Assembly: GCF_011766325.1 (NCBI RefSeq)
Contig: NZ_BLLG01000007.1
Location: 186,001-250,000 of the forward strand
Source of the DNA: Streptomyces pacificus
GTDB taxonomy: Bacteria > Actinomycetota > Actinomycetes > Streptomycetales > Streptomycetaceae
Reading direction: 5' to 3'
DNA length: 64,000 bases
Both the position numbers and the translations under genes were made by a program. Each line of letters opens with the position of its first letter. Position 1 is the stretch's first letter. This document shows positions 50,302-58,572 of this stretch, piece by piece. Below the pieces are notes generated by a model. It was not told where the DNA came from. It searched no databases and worked only from the letters and a program-made list of their open reading frames with translations.

Positions 50302-51179
50302 GGGCAGTGCGCTTTCGGCCGACCGAGGACCAGCGGGCCCTGCGCCGCGGGGTCCGGGAGCTGCTGGAGGCCCGCTGCGGGCGGGACGCGCTCCGCGCGC
50401 GGGGGGCGCGGATCGACCGGGCGCTGTGGCGGGAGCTGGGCCGGGCCGGGTTCTTCTCGCTGCGGCTGCCGGAGGCGGAGGGCGGCGCGGGGCTCGGACT
50501 GCCGGAGGCCGCGCTGGTCTTCGAGGAGGCCGGACGGGTGCTGCTGCCGGGGCCGCTCGTGGCCACGCACCTCGCCGCGGGGTCCGTACCGGGTGCGGCG
50601 GACGGGACCGCCGTCGTCACCCGGGTCGACGGGGGGCTGGTGCCCTGGCTGGAGGAGGCCGACGTGGTGCTCGGGGACGCCTCGGGCGCCGTACCCGTAC
50701 GGTCCGTCGATCCGCTCACCCCCCTGCACCGGGTGGCGTCCGGGCCCCCGGGCGGGCCCGAGCCGCAGGCCGTGCCGCCGTCGGCCGTGCTGCTGACGGC
50801 AGCCGAGCAGCTGGGCTCCGCGGGGCGCACCCTCGCCACCGCCGTCCGGTACGCGAAGGAACGCGAGCAGTTCGGCCGGCCCATCGGCGCCTTCCAGGCG
50901 GTCAAGCACCTGTGCGCGGGGATGCTGGTACGCACCGAACTGGCCCGCGCGGCCGTGTACGCGGCCGCCGTGACCGCCGACCCCGTGGAGATCGCGGGGG
51001 CCAAGCTCCTCGCCGACGAGGCCGCGGTGCAGGGCGCAGGGGACTGCCTTCAGGTGCACGGCGGCATGGGCTTCACCTGGGAGGCGGAGGTGCATCTGCA
51101 TCTGAAGCGGGCCTGGGTCCGTGCCGAACTGGGGCAGCCGGCCGCGCGGTCGGAGGAGGTGCTGGCGGCCGCTCTCTGA
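50298..51179 (+). CDS. acyl-CoA dehydrogenase, small subunit with TWE motif
   Basis: 293 residues from GTG 50298 (GTG 50307 also possible), overlapping the preceding stop by GTGA. Short FadE27/ChsE2-like form: a normal helical N-terminus with GFFSLRLPEAEGGAGLGLPE, a reduced middle beta-domain, then AVRYAKEREQFGRPIGAFQA, AAVQGAGDCLQVHGGMGFTW and EAEVHLHLKRAW. In the family, the Glu of TWE is the catalytic base of heteromeric acyl-CoA dehydrogenases. Together with the upstream subunit lacking the base, it suggests one heterotetrameric enzyme. About 85 bases after the stop, CGGCCGCTCTGCCGG-like repeats begin. Confidence 0.91.
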   Translation: MRAVRFRPTEDQRALRRGVRELLEARCGRDALRARGARIDRALWRELGRAGFFSLRLPEAEGGAGLGLPEAALVFEEAGRVLLPGPLVATHLAAGSVPGAADGTAVVTRVDGGLVPWLEEADVVLGDASGAVPVRSVDPLTPLHRVASGPPGGPEPQAVPPSAVLLTAAEQLGSAGRTLATAVRYAKEREQFGRPIGAFQAVKHLCAGMLVRTELARAAVYAAAVTADPVEIAGAKLLADEAAVQGAGDCLQVHGGMGFTWEAEVHLHLKRAWVRAELGQPAARSEEVLAAAL

Positions 51180-51933
51180 GCCAGGCACCGCTCTGCTGGG
51201 GCCGGCGTTCTCCGGGCGCGGCCGCTCTGCCGGCGCGGCCGTTCTCCTGGGCCCGGCCGCTCTCGGAGGCCGGCCGGCTGCCGAGGGGGCGCCGCCGGGG
51301 GGCCGGGGGCTTCTGTGCGGCCGGCGTCCTGCCGGGGATTCAGGCGGGTGCCGATGGGGTGCCGATGGTGAGCCGGCACGGGACCGGCAGGGCGTTGGCG
51401 GGCGTTCGGCGGGCGTTCGGTGGGACGTCGGCGTGGGTGTGGGTGTGGGTGCGGGTGCGGGCGCGGGCGATGGCGTGGGCGATGGCGTGGCCCTTGGCCG
51501 GAAGTCGGCGGGAGGGCGTTCGGGAGGCTGTTCGGGCGGGCCGGCGGAGAACCGGGCGGCGAGGCGCGGCCGTCACTCTGCGTCGATATCGGGTTGTGTC
51601 CTTCGCGCGGGCCGTGACGGCCCGGAGTCGGGCCCGCCCTCGGGTACCCTCCGTGGGGTGCGAGACGCGTACTGCCCCGGAGCGGTGATCCCGATGCTCC
51701 GGCCGGAATCGGACAGGTCCGGCCGGGAGAAACGCGCCGCTCGCACAGGATGTTCGACCCTTCGCAGGGTGCGCCGCACAGTATGCACCACGGGTACTCC
51801 TTCGCGCTGGAATATGCCCGAAGCGCTTGTTGCGGTGACTGTACGTCAACCATGCTGTGTCGCAGGTAAATCACGTTCCGTGACAGCTGTGAGGCGCGAG
51901 GCGATGTGTCCGCCGGTTCGGATGGTGTGAGCG
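51180..51933. other. 754-bp region with repeats and the promoter of the HATPase gene
   Basis: GC-rich repeats lie near 51185-51270, and GGGTGTGGGTGCGGGTGCGG and GCGATGGCGTGG repeats at 51430-51495. The last 150 bp are less GC-rich and carry TCACG-TTC-CGTGA at 51871-51883, a possible operator. Open frames, including one running up to 51930, have low third-position GC at their 3' end and no homology. Confidence 0.45.
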
Positions 51934-52425
51934 GTGCAGGTGCTTCAGGTTCAGTTGGAAGTCGGGCCGGATCCCGCGGATGTGGGGCGGGCCAGGAGAT
52001 GGGCCCGTTCCCGGCTCGCCGGGTCGGGCATAGGGGATGACGAGCCGCTGGCCGAGACGCTGGTGCTGCTCATCTCCGAACTGGTCACCAACGCGGTGGT
52101 CCACACGGGCTGTCCGGCCGTGCTGCGGATGCTGTTCGGTCCCGGCGCTGCGGAGGCGGGCATGGTGCGGGTCGAGGTGGCCGACGGGTGCGCGCGGCCG
52201 CCGCAGCCGCGCCGGGCGGCCGGTGACGACACCGGCGGCCGCGGTCTGGAGCTCGTCGACGGGCTGGCCGACCGCTGGGGCTGGAAGCACGAGGGGGCGG
52301 GCAAGAGCATCTGGTGCGAGGTGGACCGCTGTGCGGCGCCCCATCCGTCGCCGTCGCCGGCGGGCCCCGTCGCCCCGGCCGTCCCCTCGCCCTCCGGATT
52401 GACGCCGGGGGCGTACACCGCCTGA
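51934..52425 (+). CDS. ATP-binding protein, anti-sigma regulatory HATPase (SpoIIAB/RsbW-like)
   Basis: 163 residues from GTG 51934. GHKL ATPase fold: the N-box ETLVLLISELVTNAVVHTG at about residues 41-60, the G1-like MVRVEVADGCARPP and a G2-like DTGGRGLELVDGLADRWGW, then a Pro/Ser-rich tail. It is a stand-alone kinase-like anti-sigma or regulatory protein, a type present in dozens of copies in Streptomyces. It could phosphorylate a STAS antagonist such as the one at 42906-43310, but nothing in the sequence shows the pair. It lies within the second catabolic region, probably by chance. Confidence 0.87.
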   Translation: MQVLQVQLEVGPDPADVGRARRWARSRLAGSGIGDDEPLAETLVLLISELVTNAVVHTGCPAVLRMLFGPGAAEAGMVRVEVADGCARPPQPRRAAGDDTGGRGLELVDGLADRWGWKHEGAGKSIWCEVDRCAAPHPSPSPAGPVAPAVPSPSGLTPGAYTA

Positions 52426-52459
52426 CCGCCCGGGGGCGAACCCCCGGTGCGGTGCCGGT

Positions 52460-53413
52460 TCAGAGCACCGCCACGGGTGCCACGGGCGCCCCCGTGCCGC
52501 CGGCGAACGGCTCGGGGGTGGCCGACAGCAGGAAGGCGTACCGCCGTTCCTCGGCGCAGACCGCGGAGAGTTCCTCCAGGTCCCAGTTCTGGCCCTGCAG
52601 CATGCCCATCTCCACCAGGTCCAGCGCGTGCACGGGCAGCCAGAGGCCCTCGATCTCGGGCGGGAAGACCTCGAAGGTGAGGGTGTCGTTCGCGACCGCT
52701 GCGGTGTCGCGGGCGTGGAACCACTCGGGCGCGCGGACCGAGAGTCCGGGTGAGGGGTGGGCGTAGGCGTGCCGGTCGCCGCCGAGGTACGCCCGGATCT
52801 GGCCGGTCCTGACGAGTACGACATCGCCCGAGCGCACCCGTACCCGGCCGAACTCCTCCGCCTCGGTGAGGTCTTCCGGGGTGACGGCGTGGCCGCCGGG
52901 CAGCCGGTCCACGCCCCTGGCGCGTGCCACGTCCAGCAGCACCCCGCGCGAGACCAGGGAGCGGACGGTCCCGATGCCGCTGAAGCGGGCCCCCTCGTGG
53001 GCGGTGATGCCGTCGGCGGGGCGGCCGTTCCAGATCCTGCCGGAGTGCGAGACATGGGTGAGCGCGTCCCAGTGGGTGGCGGCCTGGAGCCCCATCGTCA
53101 CGGTGTCGTCACTGGTCGCGACCGTACCCGGCCCGAACAGCTCCTGGTTGATCTGCACCATGGTGTGCAGCGGGTTCACCCTGCCCGGGATGATGCCGGT
53201 CTGGACGCCGTCCTGCCGCAGCGGCAGGGCGAGCGGTACGCGCCGGCCGGTGCGCACCGCCCCGGCCGCCTCCCGCACCACCTCGGGCGTGATCAGGTTC
53301 AGCGTCCCGATCTCGTCGTCGGCGCCCCAGCGGCCCCAGTTGTTCACCCGCTCGGCCATCTCGTGGAACTGCTCGGGCAGCGGCATCGGTGTCTCCCCGG
53401 GGCTTGTGCTCAT
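52460..53413 (-). CDS. cyclase family protein (kynurenine formamidase-like)
   Basis: 317 residues from ATG 53413. Cyclase/KynB fold: NNWGRWGADDEIGTLNLITP, the metal motif GLQAATHWDALTHVSHSGRI (variant of H-x-G-T-H-x-D-x-P-x-H), GVLLDVARARGVDRLPGG, RSGDVVLVRTGQ and VFPPEIEGLWLPVHALDLVE. Such proteins are Mn/Zn hydrolases of amide or lactone bonds and occur in aromatic and steroid-like degradation clusters. It is divergent from the SDR gene, with one regulon palindrome between them; this places it with the other acyl-CoA genes. Confidence 0.91.
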   Translation of the reverse strand: MSTSPGETPMPLPEQFHEMAERVNNWGRWGADDEIGTLNLITPEVVREAAGAVRTGRRVPLALPLRQDGVQTGIIPGRVNPLHTMVQINQELFGPGTVATSDDTVTMGLQAATHWDALTHVSHSGRIWNGRPADGITAHEGARFSGIGTVRSLVSRGVLLDVARARGVDRLPGGHAVTPEDLTEAEEFGRVRVRSGDVVLVRTGQIRAYLGGDRHAYAHPSPGLSVRAPEWFHARDTAAVANDTLTFEVFPPEIEGLWLPVHALDLVEMGMLQGQNWDLEELSAVCAEERRYAFLLSATPEPFAGGTGAPVAPVAVL

Positions 53414-53434
53414 GTGTCCGACGGACCATAGAAT

Positions 53435-53449
53435 CTAACGACCCGTCAG
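53435..53449. promoter_or_regulatory. operator-like site CTAACG-ACC-CGTCAG
   Basis: One mismatch from the perfect 6-3-6 form. It lies 22 bp from the cyclase start and 21 bp from the SDR start, central to the divergent region. Confidence 0.65.
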
Positions 53450-53469
53450 AAAACTGGAAGGGGCCGGAC

Positions 53470-54381
53470 GTGGGGAACTTCCTGGCAGGCAAAGCCGTCG
53501 CGGTGACCGGCGCCGGACGCGGCATCGGCCGCGCGGTGGCCCTCGCGTGCGCCGCCGAGGGGGCCGGGGTCGTCGTCAACGACCACGGCGTCTCGGTCGA
53601 CGGCGCGGAACCGGCCTCGGAGGTCGCCCGGGCGGTGGCCGCGGAGATCGAGGCAGCGGGCGGGGAGGCGGTCGCCGTCGCCGACGACATCTCCGCGATG
53701 GCGGGCGGGCAGCGGGTCGTCGACACCGCGCTCGCCCGGTTCGGGCGCCTCGACGGAGCAGTGTGCGTCGCCGGCATCCTCCGCGAGCGCATGCTCTTCA
53801 ACATGACCGAGGAGGAGTGGGACCCGGTCGTCGCCACCCATCTCAAGGGCACGTTCACCGTCTTCCGGGCGGCCTCCGCGGTCATGCGCCGACAGGGGAG
53901 CGGCACCCTCGTCGGCTTCACCAGCGGCAACCACCAGGGCTCGGTCGCGCAGGCCAACTACGCCGCGGCCAAGGGCGGCGTCATCTCGCTGGTGCGCAGC
54001 GCGGCACTGGGGCTGCACAAGTACGGCGTGACCGCCAACGCGGTCGCACCCGTCGCCAGAACCCGTATGTCGGCCAACGTCCCCGTGGAGCTGAAGGAGA
54101 TCGGGGAGCCGGAGGACGTGGCGGCGCTCGTCGTCTACCTGCTGTCCGAGCGGGCCCGCGCGGAGGGCATCACCGGACAGGTCTACACGGTCGCCGGCCC
54201 CAAGATCGCCGTCTGGGCCCAGCCCCGCGAGCTGCGGGCCGCGTACGCCGACGGGACCTGGACCCCGGAGCGGATCGCGGACTTCCTCCCGGGGACGGTC
54301 GGCACCGATCCGATGCCGATGCTCGCCCGCCTCGACGCCATGGCGAGGGCGGCCGCCTCGGGCGACCGCCCCAACCGCTGA
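53470..54381 (+). CDS. short-chain dehydrogenase/reductase
   Basis: 303 residues from GTG 53470, with GGAAGGGG upstream. Rossmann-fold SDR: GKAVAVTGAGRGIGRAVALA (TGxxxGxG), DDISAMAGG, the VCVAGI form of NNAG, Ser in LVGFTSGNHQ and the YxxxK pair in QANYAAAKGGVISLV. The tail of about 50 residues after VYTVAGPKIAVWAQPREL is longer than usual and resembles the C-terminal part of MaoC/17-beta-HSD4-like SDRs. It probably oxidises a hydroxyacyl-CoA in this pathway. The next gene starts 13 bp downstream. Confidence 0.91.
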   Translation: MGNFLAGKAVAVTGAGRGIGRAVALACAAEGAGVVVNDHGVSVDGAEPASEVARAVAAEIEAAGGEAVAVADDISAMAGGQRVVDTALARFGRLDGAVCVAGILRERMLFNMTEEEWDPVVATHLKGTFTVFRAASAVMRRQGSGTLVGFTSGNHQGSVAQANYAAAKGGVISLVRSAALGLHKYGVTANAVAPVARTRMSANVPVELKEIGEPEDVAALVVYLLSERARAEGITGQVYTVAGPKIAVWAQPRELRAAYADGTWTPERIADFLPGTVGTDPMPMLARLDAMARAAASGDRPNR

Positions 54382-54394
54382 CCGGGGGGCGGCC

Positions 54395-55666
54395 ATGGAC
54401 TTCGCCTTCGGCCCCGACGACACCGCCTTCCGGCACGAGGCCCGCAGCTGGCTGGAGGACCGTCTCACCGGCGCGTTCGCTGGAGCGGGGGCAGCCGTTG
54501 GAGCGGGGGGAGCCACTGCCGGAACGGAAGAGGCCGTAGAAGCCGCAGGAGCCGCAGGAGCCGTAGAAGCCGCAGGAGGGGCAGGGGCCGCAGGAGGGGC
54601 AGGAGAGACCGGGGCCACCCCCCTCCGGCTCGCCTGGGAGCGGGAGCTCGGTGCCGCCGGCTGGATCGGCCTCGGCTGGGACGCCGACCACGGCAACCGC
54701 CGGGCCACCCTCACCCAGCAGGTCGTCTGGGCCGAGGAGTACGCCCGCGCCCGCGCCCCCGCCCGGCTCGGCCACATCGGTGAGAACCTGCTCGCCCCCA
54801 CCCTGATCGCCCACGGCGGCAAGGAGCAGCAGGCCCGCCATCTGCCGGGCATCGCCCGCGGCGAGGAGTTCTGGTGCCAGGGCTACAGCGAACCCGGCGC
54901 CGGTTCCGATCTGGCGTCCCTGCGCACCACGGCCGTCGCCGACGGCCACCGCTACCGGGTCACCGGTCAGAAGATCTGGACCTCGCTGGCCCGCGAGGCC
55001 CACTGGTGCTTCGTGCTGGCCCGTACCGAGCCTGGCTCCACCCGCCACCGGGGGCTGTCGTTCCTGCTCGTGCCGATGGACCAGCCGGGACGGATCGAGG
55101 TCCGGCCCATCAGGCAGATGTCCGGTACCAGCGAGTTCAACGAGGTCTTCCTCGACGGCGCCGAGGCCGTCGGGACGGTCGGTGGCGAGGGGAACGGCTG
55201 GCGGGTGGCGATGGATCTGCTCGCCCTGGAACGCGGGGTCTCCACGCTCGCCCAGCAGATCGGCTTCGAGGAGGAGCTGGGGCGGGTCGTCCGCGCCGCG
55301 TCCGCCGGTGGCGCACTCGGCGACGACCCCGTGCTCCGGGACCGGCTGATCCACCAGTGGGCCGAACTGCGCACCATGCGCTGGAACGCGCTGCGCACCC
55401 TCGGCGGCACCGGAGACCCGGGCGCGCCGAGCGTCGCGAAACTGCTGTGGGGCGGCTGGCACCGGCGGCTCGGCGAACTGGCCGTGCAGGTGCGGGGCGC
55501 GGCCGCCGCGGCCGGCCCGGGGCCCTGGACGCCGTCGTACGAACTGGACTCGCTCCAGCGGATGTTCCTGTTCAGCCGTGCCGACACGATCTACGGCGGC
55601 TCGGACGAGATCCAGCGCAACGTCATCGCCGAGCGGGTGCTCGGCCTACCCAGGGAGCCGCGGTGA
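54395..55666 (+). CDS. acyl-CoA dehydrogenase with low-complexity insertion
   Basis: 423 residues from ATG 54395. FAD-dependent fold: WIGLGWDADHGNRRATLTQQ, WCQGYSEPGAGSDLASLRTT, QKIWTSLAREAHWCFVLART and a C-terminal TIYGGSDEIQRNVIAERVLG. At the MCAD Glu376 position it has Gly (YGGSDEIQRN), so the base must come from elsewhere or from a partner subunit. Residues about 28-76 are an almost pure Gly/Ala/Glu insertion coded by GCAGGAGCC/GTAGAAGCC-like repeats, placed in the N-terminal helical domain where relatives have none. The GTGA of the next gene overlaps its stop. Confidence 0.91.
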   Translation: MDFAFGPDDTAFRHEARSWLEDRLTGAFAGAGAAVGAGGATAGTEEAVEAAGAAGAVEAAGGAGAAGGAGETGATPLRLAWERELGAAGWIGLGWDADHGNRRATLTQQVVWAEEYARARAPARLGHIGENLLAPTLIAHGGKEQQARHLPGIARGEEFWCQGYSEPGAGSDLASLRTTAVADGHRYRVTGQKIWTSLAREAHWCFVLARTEPGSTRHRGLSFLLVPMDQPGRIEVRPIRQMSGTSEFNEVFLDGAEAVGTVGGEGNGWRVAMDLLALERGVSTLAQQIGFEEELGRVVRAASAGGALGDDPVLRDRLIHQWAELRTMRWNALRTLGGTGDPGAPSVAKLLWGGWHRRLGELAVQVRGAAAAAGPGPWTPSYELDSLQRMFLFSRADTIYGGSDEIQRNVIAERVLGLPREPR

Positions 55667-56712
55667 GAGGTGTCGTCTTCGACGGCCGACGGGCCGAGGT
55701 CGCCGACGACCTCGGGATACGCGAGCCGGGCCCGGGTGAGGTGCTGGTCCGCGTCATGGCCGCCGGACTGTGCCACAGCGATCTGTCGGTGCTTGACGGC
55801 ACCATTCCGTTCCCCGTGCCCGTGGTGCTGGGGCACGAGGGCGCAGGTGTCGTCGAGACCGTCGGCGCGGATGTCACCCATGTCGGGCCGGGCGACCGTG
55901 TGTCGCTGTCGACCCTCGCGAGCTGCGGGGCCTGCGCGCAGTGCGGCCGCGGGCGCCCGACGATGTGCCCGGCGTCCATCGGCAGGCCGGGGCGGCCCTT
56001 CACCCGCGCCGGGAAGCCGGTGCACCAGTTCGCCGCCACCTCGGCGTTCGCGCAGCGCACCGTGGTCAGGGCCGTCCAGGCGGTGCGGATTCCCGACCGT
56101 GTTCCGTTCCCGTCCGCGGCGCTCATCGGCTGCGGGGTGCTCACCGGGGTCGGGGCCGTGCTCAACCGCGCCCGGGTGGCCCTCGGCGACACGGTCGTGG
56201 TCCTCGGAGCGGGCGGTGTCGGGCTGAACGTGCTCCAGGGGGCCCGCCTCGCGGGCGCTGCGGCGATCGTCGCCGTCGACACCAACCCCGCCAAGGCGGC
56301 CGCGGCCCGGCTGTTCGGTGCGACGCACTTCCTCACCTCCGCGGACGCGGTACGGGAGGTGCTGCCGCACGGGGCGCAGCACGTCTTCGAGTGCGTCGGG
56401 CACCCGGCACTGGTGCGCCGCGCGATCGACCTGCTGGACCGCCGCGGCCAGGCGGTCCTCCTCGGGGTGCCGGCCCCGACCGCGGAGGCCGCCTTCCTGC
56501 CCGCGTCGATGTTCCTGGACAAGGCCGTACTCGGCTGCCGCTACGGATCCGCGCGTCCGCAACACGACATCGCGCTGTACGCCCGGCTGTACGAGGAGGG
56601 CCGGCTGCTACTGGACGAACTGGTCACCAGGACGTACCCGGTCGAGGACTTCGCCGAGGCGGCCGCGGACGCGGAACACGGCCGGGTTGCGCGTGCGGTG
56701 CTGACGTTCTGA
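55663..56712 (+). CDS. zinc-dependent alcohol dehydrogenase (class III-like MDR)
   Basis: 349 residues from GTG 55663, coupled by GTGA to the preceding gene. Catalytic zinc: Cys and His of AGLCHSDLSVLDG, GHEGAGVVETVG and a later Cys in IGCGVLTGVGAVLN. The structural zinc loop is CGACAQCGRGRPTMC with four Cys. The NAD-binding site is VVLGAGGVGLNVLQGARLAG. The protein resembles the Rv0162c/AdhE1-like group often found with acyl-CoA dehydrogenases. It would oxidise an alcohol or reduce an aldehyde of the pathway. A 30-bp duplication starts on its stop codon. Confidence 0.92.
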   Translation: MRGVVFDGRRAEVADDLGIREPGPGEVLVRVMAAGLCHSDLSVLDGTIPFPVPVVLGHEGAGVVETVGADVTHVGPGDRVSLSTLASCGACAQCGRGRPTMCPASIGRPGRPFTRAGKPVHQFAATSAFAQRTVVRAVQAVRIPDRVPFPSAALIGCGVLTGVGAVLNRARVALGDTVVVLGAGGVGLNVLQGARLAGAAAIVAVDTNPAKAAAARLFGATHFLTSADAVREVLPHGAQHVFECVGHPALVRRAIDLLDRRGQAVLLGVPAPTAEAAFLPASMFLDKAVLGCRYGSARPQHDIALYARLYEEGRLLLDELVTRTYPVEDFAEAAADAEHGRVARAVLTF

Positions 56713-56770
56713 GGCGACGCGACGAGCCGCGAGGAGACGTGAGGCGACGCGACGAGCCGCGAGGAGACGC
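56711..56770 (+). repeat. 30-bp direct duplication containing a stop codon
   Basis: The 30-bp unit GAGGCGACGCGACGAGCCGC plus GAGGAGACG(T/C) occurs twice head to tail; the first copy begins with the GA of the TGA stop. Confidence 0.95.
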
Positions 56771-56887
56771 GGGACCGGCCCCGGCCCCGGCCCCGGCACC
56801 GGGGCCGGGGGCGCGGCGGGGTCCGGCGCGAGCGGCGGCGAGCGCCGGGCCGGGCAACCTTCCCGCCGCCTGGGAGGTCATGCCCGC

Positions 56888-57250
56888 ATGGTGCTCTCTT
56901 CCGAAGATGCCGGTATGTGGATTCTGCCCGTGGTGTTCCTGTGGGGGGTGGCCGTCGTCTCGCCGATCGCATGCGTGGCACTCGCCGGGCGGGTCGCGCT
57001 GCGTATCGCGCGGTCCGCGGCCGCCGGTGACGCCTGGGCCGCGTTCACCCCCGGAACGTGGCTGCTCGCCGCCGCGTCGGGTGCGTTCGGCGCCGCGTGC
57101 CGGTTCTCGGCCCGGCTGTTCGGCGGACCGTCCGCATGGATCGAGTCCGCGAGCTTCGTCTGCGGCTGTTTCGCCCTGGCCGCCGGGGCGATGGCAGCGC
57201 TCACGGCGGCCCTCGACCGGGGCCTCGGGGACGGTGCGAGCCGCTGGTGA
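56888..57250 (+). CDS. small membrane protein, unknown function
   Basis: 120 residues from ATG 56888. Three hydrophobic segments: WILPVVFLWGVAVVSPIACV, GTWLLAAASGAFGAACRFSA and SFVCGCFALAAGAMAALTAA, with basic residues between the first two. I recognise no family. It follows the alcohol dehydrogenase by 175 bp on the same strand after a repeat, and no good ribosome-binding site is seen, so it may be independent. Its codon use is normal for Streptomyces. Confidence 0.55.
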   Translation: MVLSSEDAGMWILPVVFLWGVAVVSPIACVALAGRVALRIARSAAAGDAWAAFTPGTWLLAAASGAFGAACRFSARLFGGPSAWIESASFVCGCFALAAGAMAALTAALDRGLGDGASRW

Positions 57251-57497
57251 GGGCCACGTCAGCCCGCCCAGCCCAGCCCGGCCGGCGGGGCAGCGGCCGG
57301 CCGGACGGAGGCGGAGCGTGAGCGTCGGGCGAGGACGGGTGGGGTGAACAGCCCCGGCCGGAGCCGAGGGGGAGGCGTCCGGGAGCGCGTCGGCGACGGC
57401 CCCCGGCCGCCACGGCAGCCCTCTCCGCGGAGCGGGGTCGGGCGGGCCTGGTGTCGCGCCCGCGGTGTCGGCTGACGGCTGCGGCCGAGCGGCGCGG

Positions 57498-58112
57498 TTA
57501 CGCCTCCAAGTGCTTGAAGCGCCCCCGGTGGAACAGCAGTGGATCGCCGTCCTCCCCGGCGCCCAGGGCCTCCACCCGCCCCACCACGATCAGATGGTCG
57601 CCGCCGGTGTGCACCGCGCTGATCGTGCAGTCGATCCAGGCGGGGACGGAGGCGAGCAGGGGGGAGCCGGTCACCGGGGCGGGGGTGTGGGCGACGCCCG
57701 CGAACTTGTCGGCGCCGCTGACCGCGAACGCGCCGCACAGCCCGGCCTGATGCGCTCCGAGGACGTTGACGCAGAACACCCCGGCGCGGGCGATGCGCGG
57801 CCAGGTCGTCGACGTACGGGCGACCGTGAACACCACCAGGGGCGGGTCGAGCGACAGCGAGGCGAAGGACTGGCAGGCGAAGCCCGCCGGGCCGCCGCCC
57901 GCCTGGTCCTGGGCCGTGACGACGGTCACCCCGCTCGCGAAGTGCCCCAGCACCCGCCGGAACTCGGCGGGGTCGACCGGTGCTCGCTCGTCCCGGCCGA
58001 CGGCCCGCAGCGCGGGACGCGGCAGCGCCTCGTACAGCGGTACGGTCGACGTGGCGGCGCCGATGGAGCGGAGGTGGCGGACGGCGGCCGCGGCCATTCC
58101 TGCGTGTCCCAT
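57498..58112 (-). CDS. flavin reductase family protein
   Basis: 204 residues from ATG 58112 (ATG 58124 also in frame); longer frames upstream were rejected. FMN-binding split barrel of the HpaC type: DPAEFRRVLGHFASGVTVVT, GFACQSFASLSLDPPLVVFT, WPRIARAGVFCVNVLGAHQA and DHLIVVGRVEALG. It supplies reduced flavin to a two-component monooxygenase; no monooxygenase gene is nearby, so the partner is elsewhere. A regulon palindrome lies 18 bp before the start, suggesting joint control with the CoA ligase and SDR genes. Confidence 0.9.
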   Translation of the reverse strand: MGHAGMAAAAVRHLRSIGAATSTVPLYEALPRPALRAVGRDERAPVDPAEFRRVLGHFASGVTVVTAQDQAGGGPAGFACQSFASLSLDPPLVVFTVARTSTTWPRIARAGVFCVNVLGAHQAGLCGAFAVSGADKFAGVAHTPAPVTGSPLLASVPAWIDCTISAVHTGGDHLIVVGRVEALGAGEDGDPLLFHRGRFKHLEA

Positions 58113-58129
58113 CACACCCACCATTGAAG

Positions 58130-58144
58130 CTGATGATGCGTCAG
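58130..58144. promoter_or_regulatory. operator-like site CTGATG-ATG-CGTCAG
   Basis: A 6-3-6 inverted repeat with one mismatch, just upstream of the flavin reductase start. Fourth member of the shared set. Confidence 0.62.
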
Positions 58145-58572
58145 AAAAGAAGTGGGCGCCCGCCTTGATCGTGCTCGGTGACCGCTCGATGTCGATGAGA
58201 TGGACGAGGTGGGGCTCAACCGGCTCGACCGGGGCGGCATCGTCGCCGAGCACCGTCCACGACTCAAGCGGCGCGGACGGCATCGCTACACGCGGTACGA
58301 GCCGCGGCAGGCCATGCCCGCCGTCGCGCGTCACGGTCCAGGCGGAGGTGGCCGGCCGGCTGCCCGTCGTCCGGCGCCTGCGTGAACGTGCCATGGCCGC
58401 GGCGCTGCTGCTCGGTCGTGAACGCCACTCGCCCCGCCCCTTTCCGTGTCCCCCGAGACAGAAGGGACGGGAACTATGCGCGGCTACCAGACGTGTGGCT
58501 GGGTATACGTTATGTGATTTTCGGGGTCCGGCGGGGTGGCCGGCCCGCGCAGGCGCGAAGAAGGGGTGGGGC
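58145..58572. other. boundary region before the NLR-like cassette
   Basis: About 430 bp without a recognised gene. The last 120 bp are less GC-rich (GGCTGGGTATACGTTATGTG then ATTTTCGGGG), a likely promoter for the cassette, followed by AAGGGGTGGGG as ribosome-binding site. Confidence 0.5.

Noticed and set aside
51121..51930. Plus-strand frame ending 4 bp before the HATPase gene
   Set aside because: The last 50 codons have low third-position GC and frequent rare codons, unlike coding sequence here; more likely promoter DNA.
57766..58572. Long N-terminal extension of the small cassette protein
   Set aside because: It would run antisense through the flavin reductase gene; GTG 58573 has a good ribosome-binding site.
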